DNA of 24,723 nt from Phallusia fumigata (Eukaryota; Chordata; Ascidiacea; Phlebobranchia; Ascidiidae): positions 1-24,723 of the forward strand of contig QXVZ01024573.1 of the NCBI GenBank assembly GCA_008931825.1, in the 5' to 3' direction. The notes below the pieces were generated by a model that was not told the DNA's origin, did no database searches, and saw only the letters and a list, made by a program, of their open reading frames with translations. Positions 1 through 7,926 of this stretch are shown here, piece by piece. Made by a program: the position numbers and the translations under genes. Numbering within the stretch: position 1 is the stretch's first letter; every line of letters starts with the position of its first letter.

Positions 1-2175
1 GAGTCTTGTTCTTGTGTCAATAAATTAACAGTAACATTTATGCCTGAAAAGCCCTTCCTTCGAAGAGTTTTCTGTTTGCCTGAAATTTATCGGTCGCTAA
101 GGTCAATGGCGGGCAATCCCTGGCACGCTTGCCACAGTTGGTACGCGAGGTGATTATTCATGGCGCGCCAAGTGATGTACGAGTTCATGTTCCAACACAC
201 ATTAACATTTCATTACCAGCACACGAAGCCATTAACATTTTCACATATTTGTAAATCGGCACGCTGCGTTCAGAAAGTTGCCGACCCCTGGATTAATGCA
301 TTATTTAATTGCCTTGTTAACAACTTTGACCTTTCACCACTTTTTGTCGTACGAAATGACTTTGTGAACAAAGATACATCTTTGATTGCAGACCCGTGGT
401 CCATGGCGTTCAGTCGGTCACGAAAGCAGAAATATTTCTTCAACGAACAAACGAGACAGTCGGTGTTTGAATGTCCACCGGATTTCAACGCGAACTATCA
501 GTCAGTAAATTAGTCAGACAAAATTTCCAGTCATGTCGTTGCCTTTTTGAGCAAGAATTGTAATGAGACTGCTGCACCAATTATAAAATCGTCCAGTTTT
601 GGTTTTGATAATGTCCAGTTTTTTATGTAACGGCGAAATGAAGTACATGTTTAAAAAGTAGATTAATTATGGACATACCTGCCGGAGAGCTGGTGTTTAA
701 TACATACATAGCAATGCAAACGTTTCGAAAGTCGCTGCGTGATCATCAGTCCATAATGACAAAAAATTACCTGTTTTTCAAATAATATATGTGTTGTGTG
801 TATTAGCTTCTTACTTTTAGCCTTAACTTTAAAAATTGAAACGCAGGCTTTGTGCATCGACTCGGGTGGTCTGGCCGTGGGGCGGTGATGTGAAAATTCA
901 TTCGGACCAGCAGCGCCACCGCGCGGATCTTGTTTCTGCGGATCAAATCTGCCAGTTTGTAGCATCTCACACCGCCCATTGAACGGACATCACTTCAAAC
1001 TCCGCATTAACTATGCACGCCCATGCCACACCCTGTTCCACTGTGTGTTGTTTTACCAGGAGAAACTTTGTCCATCGCCAAACGTAAAGTTTTGCGCCGG
1101 AATGATTCATAAAAAACAATTTAACTGACAAAGCACTTTGTTGTAGAACCTGTCGTGTTTTCCTCGTTTTTAGTGATTTAATCACATGTCCCATAAAGTT
1201 CATGCCAATAAAGGGTGCTGACGTAATTTTATTGTGCCCAATCGGTGAAATCTTGAGATTACAAGCACTAGAGGCAAACACTAAGACGAATAAGAACGAA
1301 AAGAAATATAATTGTAACGGTTAGATTTGCTCATGGTTTAGTAAAAACGTTTGTAGATACGCATGCACATCGAGTTGCTCGGGTAATTAAGCCTTAAGTT
1401 CAGAGTATGATGAACATTATTGATGTTGCTTCGCCTGCTTCATTGCAGTTACGTTTGATCATTTTTATTTGATGTTTTAAAGTCGGTGACTCTCTAATCA
1501 CCCGGCCGTCTTGCAACTGTCTGACACTGGTACTAGGTACTAGAGTATCACAAGCGTGATCAGCACGACACGACTGTCTTCGTATGCTGGAGCGACTAGC
1601 GGCGATAAAGGCGTACAAAAAGCGCCTCAGAACTTTTCTGACCCCTCGTTTTCTAACTTGCAAGAAAAACTTTGGTGTCTCGTTTGGCATTTAAGTCAAT
1701 TTCGTTCTTATCCTTTTGCTGGCATGTGATGATAAAAAATTTTCGGAAGCGACTATGAATATCTGGAGTTTTTGGATTTTCAGGCTCTACTACAATGATG
1801 TGTATTGAATTATGGTTAGGCGTTACCCAACAGGTTTGGATACAAGGTACCTAATTTTTCATCCATAGTAGCACTGAAAATATTGGTTGTTGAATAATTG
1901 ATCCTGGCACATATGCTTAGCAAACATCCTGAATGTATAATTGCTAACTCAACCCGAGTTGACTGAAACATGATGTATAACTCCGATTCGACCATATGTG
2001 ATCTGCCACAGAATATTACATAACCAAATCTCTTGCTCAACTCCATTCGCAGTTCGGGGTACAAAAAAGTACACCATTGTTTTTAGACTGTACATTTTCA
2101 ATAAAAGCGCTTTGATTTACAGGTAAAGGCAGACCAGTTTGCTGTAGATAAGTGAAGCGTTATTATTGGGGGGGT
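1..2175. other. Gene-poor leading region
   Basis: I see no supported gene here. The open frames on both strands are short, have no recognisable domain and no convincing splice structure. The stretch around 855-1000 is richer in G+C and CpG than its surroundings. From about 1015 to 1690 lies one copy of a diverged dispersed repeat, listed separately. A distal promoter for the downstream membrane-protein gene could lie here but cannot be delimited. Confidence 0.6.
1015..1690 (+). repeat. Dispersed direct repeat, copy A
   Basis: This segment aligns in patches, in the same orientation, with 3920-4795. Shared blocks include the run around CACTGTGTGTTGTTTT (about 1040 and 3942), TGCCAATAAAG followed by GGTGAAATCTTGAGATTA (about 1203-1262 and 4117-4175), GCCTTAAGT (about 1390 and 4260), and TAGCGGCGATA with CTCAGAACTTT (about 1597-1640 and 4703-4755). 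Indels between the copies break any shared reading frame on either strand, so the homology looks non-coding. It could be an old transposon family or an ancient segmental duplication. Confidence 0.6.
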
Positions 2176-2182
2176 TATAAAA
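2176..2182 (+). promoter_or_regulatory. Possible TATA box
   Basis: TATAAAA follows a run of eight G residues and lies about 180 nt upstream of the candidate splice acceptor of the membrane-protein gene. The position is reasonable for a core promoter, but the motif is common by chance in AT-rich DNA. Confidence 0.25.
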
Positions 2183-2343
2183 TGATTAACACGATGCAAA
2201 GACATTATAGTACGATTTAAACAGGACAAAACTGTAACGTTTCAAACTTTAGTGTAAAATATGAAAGGGTTTCGCATAGAACAACCTCGGCGAAAATATT
2301 GTTATTGTGCGAAAGGAATTTCGTCGTTTACTTCTGCTCACTT

Positions 2344-2357
2344 TTACTTTCTCACAG
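2344..2357 (+). other. Candidate cis- or trans-splice acceptor before the membrane-protein start
   Basis: A pyrimidine-rich tract ends in TTTCTCACAG at 2357, 38 nt before the preferred ATG at 2396. It would explain why the open frame running upstream to 2261 need not be translated. Whether it receives a spliced leader or a cis exon cannot be told from sequence. Confidence 0.4.
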
Positions 2358-2395
2358 AAAATATTTGTCAAGTTCCTCGTGTTCAACTTAACATC

Positions 2396-3362
2396 ATGTC
2401 AAACAACTCATCGTTTGCTGACGAAAGCTTAACTGCCCCAAGTCAAGGAGTGTTAGCTGCCGAATGGGGGTTGCTAGGAGTTTCGGCTTCAACCACTTTG
2501 TACCTGACAATAGCTTCGGCGATCTACCAGTTTACATCAAACCAACCAGGACTAAAGCTGAACAATAGACTGTGCACATTGTCTTGTGTTCTGCTCCTGT
2601 GGTTTGGAGCATCCAAAGTTGTTGAGTCCATACGTATTTATCCTTCCGCCGCTATCTGCAATTGTATCGTCATCCACCTTCGACTTTGTCCGATATTATC
2701 ACGTTTCTTCGTGTACTTGTCTCTGTGGATTCGACAGCATTCAGTTTACAAGTCCGTGTCCTCTACTGCAACATGGATACGTCTAGCGCGAAAGCTGAGT
2801 GTGACAGCGTTGATTGGGATTGGCATATTCAGTCTTGTAAATAATTTCAGTATTCCAATTAACATATTAAACCCTGAGAATAGCAGAATTTGTGGCAAAA
2901 ACATCCATGCGATCCGTTCCTTGATAGTCAGCACAATTGGTTTTTCACTTTCACAACTGCTTCTGTTGTTACTCCTACTTTTACCTTTCTGTCTGCGTTG
3001 CGTCAGATTTCATAACATCTGCTTTTTTGCCATTCCTTGACGATCTAAACAAATATGTTTCGGAAACATTTTTCAGCCACCTAATTTATTTAAACTTTGT
3101 CATTAACGTGACCGCCCTGATATTTTCTTTTCCTGATTACGTGACCAGATTGTTTCCCTATAAACTGCTGCAAAGTAGTCAAAAAACAAAAGTGATTATT
3201 CTGTCCCAAACTGCTTACAATGGGGTTGAAGGTGTAGAACTTGATAATTTAAAACGACCCAAGGTCATTACCAATGCATGGGAGAAAGATATTGAAATCC
3301 GAGTCAACACCGTCTCAGCCGGGATTGATCAAACTAACTCAAAAAAAATAACGATGCAATAA
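2396..3362 (+). CDS. Orphan multi-pass (7TM-like) membrane protein, with one frame break
   Basis: I do not recognise the family. From ATG 2396 the protein begins with an N-glycosylation sequon (N-N-S). Hydrophobic segments follow: about GLLGVSASTTLYLTIASAI, LCTLSCVLLLWFGASKV, a longer block around AAICNCIVIHL to FVYLSLWI, LSVTALIGIGIFSLV, and a Leu-rich stretch ending near 2990. In this frame a stop comes at 3038-3040. The next frame (+1) continues with two more hydrophobic stretches, around DFITSAFLPFL and LIYLNFVINVTALIFSF, then a hydrophilic tail to the stop at 3360-3362. Joined, they give about seven segments, and the last loosely resembles a rhodopsin-class TM7 with a degenerate NPxxY. 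The break lies between about 2965 and 3035 and could be a sequencing error, a real frameshift or a pseudogene lesion; a very short intron fits poorly. An in-frame ATG at 2261 exists, but its added segment is not signal-like. Confidence 0.5.
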
Positions 3363-3475
3363 TCGATTTGAGCTAAAAAAGTTTTACCGTCGTTCGTAAA
3401 AAAAGTTATTGTCAAACAAATTATGTTGTGCTGCTTTTTTGTGAGTGTTGTTGTTAAAAGAAAACTTGAAACGTT

Positions 3476-3481
3476 AATAAA
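3476..3481 (+). terminator. Poly(A) signal AATAAA after the membrane-protein gene
   Basis: A canonical AATAAA lies about 115 nt past the stop at 3362, a normal distance for a 3' UTR. It supports the second-frame stop as the true gene end. Confidence 0.45.
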
Positions 3482-3634
3482 TGAAGCGGTGAATACGTTT
3501 TAAACATGATGTTGTACAAAGTGAAAAATTGCCCGTAAAATTTGTTTACATTTTTGCGCTTCTTTGGCGCTATCTAGTGATTGGAGGAAGCCCACTCTAA
3601 AAGTTCACAAAAATTTTGACTGCGAGTCAGTAAC

Positions 3635-3664
3635 GTTCAGCTGGTAGAGCAAGGGTTCGTAACC
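3635..3664 (+). repeat. tRNA-like fragment (possible SINE remnant)
   Basis: GTTCAGCTGGTAGAGC (3635-3650) folds as a tRNA D-arm and matches a Pol III A box. GGGTTCGTAACC follows directly and resembles a B box or an anticodon arm. The two are too close for an intact tRNA, and no matching acceptor stem or T-arm is present, so this is not called a tRNA gene. A TAGGAA/TTCCTA hairpin follows near 3675-3696. Confidence 0.3.
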
Positions 3665-3919
3665 TGGGCAAGCTTAGGAATGAGAATGCGTTCCTAGGGG
3701 GTGCGAGAATAATGAATCATTAGGGTCAGGTTTATAAGCCTAGATACTCACATCTCTAACATCCAAACAAAAATGTCTGTTAATTAAACATAAGAAGAAG
3801 AATTATACGCGTATGAAGACCAAGCGCAAATTCTGGAGATTAACGAGTTCTTTGCAACAACAGCAACTTAGACCATGCAAAACAGACATTCTGTTTTTGT
3901 CACTATTAGTTTTAACTTT

Positions 3920-4795
3920 TCACGACCATGCCACATCCTTTTCCACTGTGTGTTGTTTTTTCCGATTGAAATTTTGTCCACCAGCAAACGCAAACGCTTT
4001 GCTTAGGAAGGACTACACCTCTCCTACGGTTTAGGGAAACAACTTAACCAACAAATCACTTGGTTGTAGCAGTTTACATTTTTAGTTCGTGATTTAGTCA
4101 CGCCGATCTCAGCTGATGCCAATAAAGCGTGAAAGGTAATGTTAATGTGCCTAACTGGTGAAATCTTGAGATTAAAATAATCACCAAGCCGAAAAAAGGT
4201 AAACAGGTTATAATTGCTGTTCCATTAAATTGCTTTTGTATAAAGAGTCTTATAAGTCGAGCCTTAAGTCCATAAAAATCAAGTCTCAGGTTACGTTTCA
4301 GTACAAGGGTCAAATTTATGCCAGATTGTTAGTCGCAACTCTGTGCTGCAAGGTGCAGGCTACCCTTGAAAATGAAAATGTTTGCCCTCACAAAAAAATT
4401 TTGGACTCGCTACGTTCTCCAAAACCCTACGCCCTCCTTTCTTGTGACAGCTGGCACAAAAATTTTGGAAATACTTACATATCTTTTAAGATAATACCTT
4501 TACATTTTTAATAAAATACGTGTAATATTACACATTTTTGTTTCTAGACAACGCATTAGGTAAAAAATGTGAGGCCCCCACAGATTGTGAGGCTATATTT
4601 AAAGCAATAGAATATTTATCTTGTAACTGAGTCCGAATCTGGTACAAGCGTATAGCAAGTGAGATAAACCACGACCCCACTGTTTCGTACGCTGTAGCGA
4701 TTAGCGGCGATATGGCAGGGGTTCCCAAAAGACACAAAAATCGGCTCAGAACTTTAATGGTCCCACACAGTTTCTGCACGGAATCAAAAGTAACT
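3920..4795 (+). repeat. Dispersed direct repeat, copy B
   Basis: This copy matches 1015-1690 in the same order and orientation, with a larger unmatched central part (about 4275-4650). The two copies flank the 7TM-like gene at a spacing of about 2.9-3.1 kb. Frame-disrupting indels between copies argue against a coding function. Confidence 0.6.
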
Positions 4796-5104
4796 TGCAT
4801 AATGTTCTACGTTCATTGGTTTCAAATGTGATGTGTTACCGTGTGCACAAAAAAGTTTCGCAGGACTTTTTTAAAGACTGCTGGCACACTTTCGCAAATG
4901 TTTTGAAAAGCCATTTTAGCTGTAGTCGTCGGTAAACCGTAAATACTACGAACAGCAAAGACTGCCAGGGTTACGACTATACCTTTGAATTGGACTGTTG
5001 TATAGTTTTACCAGACACTGTTAAATATTTAGTAGTATCCAGTTTTACCCAAAGTTAATGGTAATTTCTATGTCTCTGGTTCCACCAAGTGATAGTAATT
5101 CACC

Positions 5105-5166
5105 GGTGCTGCCATAGAGAACTTAACAATTAAGTTAAGTGTATTAAGCGCTCTATGTGGTGCTGC
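5105..5166. mobile_element. Tiny MITE-like element with 8-bp flanking direct repeats
   Basis: GGTGCTGC at 5105-5112 is repeated at 5159-5166. Between them lie inverted ends CATAGAG (5113-5119) and CTCTATG (5151-5157), with a nested ACTTAAC/GTTAAGT inverted pair at 5121-5140. An 8-bp target duplication flanking short inverted termini is what a hAT-type non-autonomous element would leave, although one extra T separates the right terminus from its direct repeat. At about 46 bp it is unusually small and chance is possible. Confidence 0.3.
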
Positions 5167-5174
5167 TTAATGGC

Positions 5175-5250
5175 TAAACAAAGCATAACTGCATTTATAC
5201 TGGGTGATCGTGATAAACAAAACATACTGCATTTATGCTGGTTGGCGTGA
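5175..5250 (+). repeat. Imperfect tandem repeat, two units of about 38 bp
   Basis: Two adjacent units (5175-5213 and 5214-5250) share TAAACAAA, then GCATA or ACATA, CTGCATTTAT, CTGG and a CGTGA or GCGTGA end, with a few substitutions and a 2-bp length difference. Confidence 0.6.
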
Positions 5251-5339
5251 TACGTCGTGTTGTAACTTTAAGCAAAAAGCTTTGATCATTTAGGCAATCA
5301 ATTCATGGGGATTTAGTCTCAATAAGAACATATCAGCCA

Positions 5340-5396
5340 GTGTGTAAAACAATAGCGTTTGTCGAAAGCTCGAAACGTAGAAATTGTTTTACACAC
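5340..5396. repeat. Perfect 14-bp inverted repeat with nested hairpin
   Basis: GTGTGTAAAACAAT (5340-5353) is exactly complementary in reverse to ATTGTTTTACACAC (5383-5396). The 29-nt spacer holds a second inverted pair, CGTTT and AAACG, around TCGAAAGCTCGA. This is a strong stem-loop in either strand, possibly the end of a transposable element. Confidence 0.65.
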
Positions 5397-5506
5397 AACC
5401 AATAGCCTCAAAAATGGGGGGATGGCCCCTTTTGCCCCCTGGCTTATGGCTATGCCTTAAAAAGCATAATAAAATGATTGCCATTGCCTTTTGTTTTGTA
5501 AATTTG

Positions 5507-5957
5507 AGATTTTGTATGATCACCATATAAAACTAGTGGAAGTGTATGTCAATTTGTGGTATTTATGGCTTCAAAAACAAAACAACAGACTTAGATTCTT
5601 TTCAAACCAGAAAGTTAGGCCGAAACATCTTAATGATGTCAAAAAACGTTAGAATAGGTAGGGGATACCAGAAGAAAATTGCTGGTGACCATCGAATCAT
5701 TCGCTATCGCTGTGCACTGAACAATGTGATTNAGATTTTGTATGATCACCATATAAAACTAGTGGAAGTGTATGTCAATTTGTGGTATTTATGGCTTCAA
5801 AAACAAAACAACAGACTTAGATTCTTTTCAAACCAGAAAGTTAGGCCGAAACATCTTAATGATGTCAAAAAACGTTAGAATAGGTAGGGGATACCAGAAG
5901 AAAATTGCTGGTGACCATCGAATCATTCGCTATCGCTGTGCACTGAACAATGTGATT
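5507..5957 (+). repeat. False duplication 1 around n at 5732
   Basis: Bases 5507-5731 recur, apparently without any difference, at 5733-5957, with a single n between. The unit holds the 5' end and first 62 codons of TTLL9. It is best read as two overlapping contigs that were not merged. The first copy has the natural upstream sequence and the second runs into the full gene. Confidence 0.9.
5546..5731 (+). pseudogene. Duplicate TTLL9 N-terminal fragment (assembly artefact)
   Basis: Sixty-two codons identical to the start of TTLL9, cut by the n at 5732. Reading through the n gives a nonsense tail that re-enters the second copy in another frame. This is not a separate gene. Confidence 0.85.
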
Positions 5958-7172
5958 TCTGATATGCTTAAGCAGCGCTTGGGTTGGGTTGAAGCCAAAG
6001 AAGGTGAAGACTGGGATTTCTACTGGTGTGATGTTGGGTGGCTACGAGAAAACTTTGATCACATCTACATGGAGGAGCATGTTCGCATTTGTCACTTCCG
6101 AAACCATTTTGAACTTACAAGAAAAAATCTAATGGTAAAAAACTTAAAACGTCTGAAAAAACAATTGGAACGTGAATCAAAGTCTGAATCTGCCAAATGT
6201 GAGTTCTTTCCAATGACCTATGAACTTCCCAGTGAGTACCATATTTTTGTGGAGGAATTCAAGAAGAACCCAGGTACTGTGTGGATAATGAAGCCAATTG
6301 CCAAATCACAAGGAAAGGGAATCTTTCTTTTCCGACGCCTGAAAGACATAACAGAATGGAAGAAAGAAGGCTACAGAGTAAATGCAGATGAAAGAAAAGA
6401 AGAAACAAAGGATGTGGAAACTTACATTGTGCAGCGGTATTTAGGCAATCCATATCTTATTGGAGGGAAGAAGTTTGACTTGAGAATTTATGTATTGGTC
6501 ACTTCCTATATACCGCTAAAGGCTTGGCTGTACAGAGATGGATTTGCTAGGTTTTCCAACACAAGGTTTTCTTTAGACAGCATCGATGATAGTTATGTCC
6601 ATTTGACCAATGTTGCCATACAGAAAACTGCTCCTGATTATGATCCAGAGAAAGGCTGCAAGTGGTCATTACAACAACTACGACACTACCTGACTGCCAA
6701 GCATGGTTATGAATCAGTCGAGGAAATGTTTCAACAAATGAATGAGATATTTATAAAAAGCCTTCAGAGTGTGCAAAAGACCATTATCAATGACAAGCAT
6801 TGTTTTGAACTTTATGGCTATGACATTCTGCTCGATTCCAACCTAAAACTCTGGCTCCTAGAAGTCAACGCATCGCCGTCATTGACTGCCAGCAATCAGG
6901 AAGATTATGACCTCAAGTTTGGTTTACTTGATGATGCTTTGCACATCATTGACATGGAAGGCCGAATGACTGGAAAAGAGAAGAGAGTTGGTAACTTTGA
7001 TTTGATGTGGAGTGATGGACCAGTGTATGCAGAGGATGTGACTCTTGACACTTTGGGAGGCCCATCATATGCCACCAACACTTTTTTGGGCTGTCACAAT
7101 GACCGGAAGAGACAGCTGATTCAGTTGTTTCGCACTATCCAGTCAAGAAAAGCTGCTGGATCACACAGTTAA
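5772..7172 (+). CDS. TTLL9: Tubulin polyglutamylase TTLL9
   Basis: This ATP-grasp ligase adds glutamate side chains to axonemal tubulin in cilia and flagella. The single-exon ORF of 466 aa aligns with vertebrate TTLL9 across the TTL domain. Landmarks are WIMKP (171-175), the nucleotide-binding SQGKGIFLF (179-187), KKFDLRIY (233-240), HLTN (277-280), ELYGYD (346-351) and the metal-binding LEVNASPSL (363-371), so the catalytic core looks intact. The N-terminal 29 residues have no counterpart I recognise. Starting at the MM pair (5859 or 5862) gives about 436 aa, close to the roughly 440 aa of the vertebrate protein, so that start is quite possible. A pyrimidine-rich acceptor-like tract ends in AG at 5507-5508. 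Frataxin follows 221 nt downstream on the same strand. Only a weak TATAAA (7234-7239) could serve as a poly(A) signal, in keeping with processing inside an operon. Confidence 0.93.
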   Translation: MSICGIYGFKNKTTDLDSFQTRKLGRNILMMSKNVRIGRGYQKKIAGDHRIIRYRCALNNVISDMLKQRLGWVEAKEGEDWDFYWCDVGWLRENFDHIYMEEHVRICHFRNHFELTRKNLMVKNLKRLKKQLERESKSESAKCEFFPMTYELPSEYHIFVEEFKKNPGTVWIMKPIAKSQGKGIFLFRRLKDITEWKKEGYRVNADERKEETKDVETYIVQRYLGNPYLIGGKKFDLRIYVLVTSYIPLKAWLYRDGFARFSNTRFSLDSIDDSYVHLTNVAIQKTAPDYDPEKGCKWSLQQLRHYLTAKHGYESVEEMFQQMNEIFIKSLQSVQKTIINDKHCFELYGYDILLDSNLKLWLLEVNASPSLTASNQEDYDLKFGLLDDALHIIDMEGRMTGKEKRVGNFDLMWSDGPVYAEDVTLDTLGGPSYATNTFLGCHNDRKRQLIQLFRTIQSRKAAGSHS

Positions 7173-7367
7173 CATTAAGCTGTTTTAGAAGATGTTATGT
7201 GTGGTAGCAAATGTTTTAGAAAATGTGTTTTCATATAAAATTATTTAGCAAATTTATTTTTATATACGTTCCAGTTCAGTTGATGCGCTGTTTTAGTTGT
7301 TCACTGTGAGAACTATGTTGTAATGTTGCTGTTAGGACCTATTGATTTACTGAAGTTTTACATGTAG

Positions 7368-7397
7368 AATTTGCTTTTCAGAATGTTTTATCGATGA
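7368..7397 (+). promoter_or_regulatory. Splice acceptor and overlapping uORF at the frataxin start
   Basis: TTTGCTTTTCAG ends at 7381 and is a strong acceptor. With no upstream frataxin exon recognisable, trans-splicing is the simplest use. An ATG begins two bases later (7383) and encodes four codons, then a TGA (7395-7397) that overlaps the frataxin ATG (7394-7396). This geometry would couple termination to reinitiation. Confidence 0.45.
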
Positions 7398-7918
7398 TGA
7401 ATGCTAATTTTCTAGCAAGACACATTGTTCCAAAACTATGGAGCTACCAACCATATAAGTACCAACATCATCTTTCAGCAACCCCAAACATATGCAAAAG
7501 TTTGGTGCAGAAACCGAATCCAACTGCGGTATTTAATCATTTTGCATTCAACAGCAGTCTCTGCAAGTTGGACTACGAAAAGATCAGCAATCTTACACTT
7601 GACACCTTGTGTGAAGGTTTCGATAACATTGCTGAAACACACAAGGTCCCCCAAGAGTTTGATGTTGTTTATGAAAGTGGTGTGCTTACCATCAGTGTAT
7701 CCAAATCTGTGGGAACATATGTAATAAACAAGCAAGCACCAAACAAACAAATATGGCTGTCATCGCCTATTAGTGGCCCAAAGAGGTACGACCTTGTGAA
7801 CAATGTATGGGTGTACACCCACGATGGCAAATCCATGCATCAGCTTCTAGAAGAAGAGTTTTCTGACATACTGAACACAAAAATAGATTTTTCCGCATTA
7901 CCGCATTACAGTTCATAG
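7394..7918 (+). CDS. FXN: Frataxin, mitochondrial
   Basis: Frataxin is the mitochondrial matrix protein that activates the iron-sulfur cluster assembly complex (NFS1-ISD11-ACP-ISCU). This 174-aa single-exon ORF begins with about 45 basic, Ser/His-rich residues expected of a mitochondrial presequence. The fold then runs from about 58 to 170. The signature strand GTYVINKQ.PNKQIWLSSP is at 107-125, with Trp121, and GPKRYD at 128-133. The first helix carries fewer acidic residues than human frataxin: a Glu-Glu pair is Asn-Leu here (66-67). The last residues (SALPHYSS) resemble the vertebrate C-terminus but are shorter. The stop is only 8 nt before the next ATG, so the gene has essentially no private 3' UTR and must be processed from a polycistronic precursor or translated from a dicistronic mRNA. 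Vertebrate frataxin genes are multi-exon; this one has no intron. Confidence 0.95.
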   Translation: MMNANFLARHIVPKLWSYQPYKYQHHLSATPNICKSLVQKPNPTAVFNHFAFNSSLCKLDYEKISNLTLDTLCEGFDNIAETHKVPQEFDVVYESGVLTISVSKSVGTYVINKQAPNKQIWLSSPISGPKRYDLVNNVWVYTHDGKSMHQLLEEEFSDILNTKIDFSALPHYSS

Positions 7919-7926
7919 CAATAGAA
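7893..7926 (+). promoter_or_regulatory. 8-nt frataxin/zinc-finger junction with candidate trans-splice acceptors
   Basis: The frataxin stop TAG is at 7916-7918 and the next ATG at 7927. AG dinucleotides at 7910-7911 (after a pyrimidine-rich TTTTTCCGCATTACCGCATTACAG-type tract, which includes a tandem CCGCATTA), 7917-7918 (the stop itself) and 7923-7924 are possible acceptors. Use of the first would place the acceptor inside frataxin coding sequence. Confidence 0.4.

Larger units (their letters stand above)
3482..5506. other. Gene-poor region upstream of TTLL9
   Basis: No supported coding region on either strand. It contains a tRNA-like fragment (3635-3664), the second dispersed repeat copy (3920-4795), a short MITE-like inverted element (5105-5166), an imperfect tandem repeat (5175-5250) and a strong hairpin (5340-5396). 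The remaining sequence is AT-rich and shows nothing I can name. Confidence 0.6.

Noticed and set aside
160-513. 117-codon open frame on the + strand
   Set aside because: No domain, no repeat of the pattern in relatives that I can judge, and no splice or start context beyond chance. It holds two loosely similar CAGACCCGTGG-type patches but nothing gene-like.
663-1281. Minus-strand open frames of 100 and 104 codons
   Set aside because: They overlap the non-coding repeat and a GC-rich patch. The sister repeat copy at 3920-4795 does not preserve the frames.
3635-3705. A functional tRNA gene
   Set aside because: Only a D-arm and a B-box-like piece are present, too close together, with no acceptor stem or T-arm.
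4528-4800. Minus-strand 90-codon open frame homologous to part of the one at 1400-1690
   Set aside because: DNA homology is real, but an indel puts the conserved block in different frames in the two copies, so shared coding is not supported.
5546-5878. 110-codon open frame as a separate small gene with internal repeat
   Set aside because: It is the duplicated TTLL9 start read through the n into the second contig copy in another frame.
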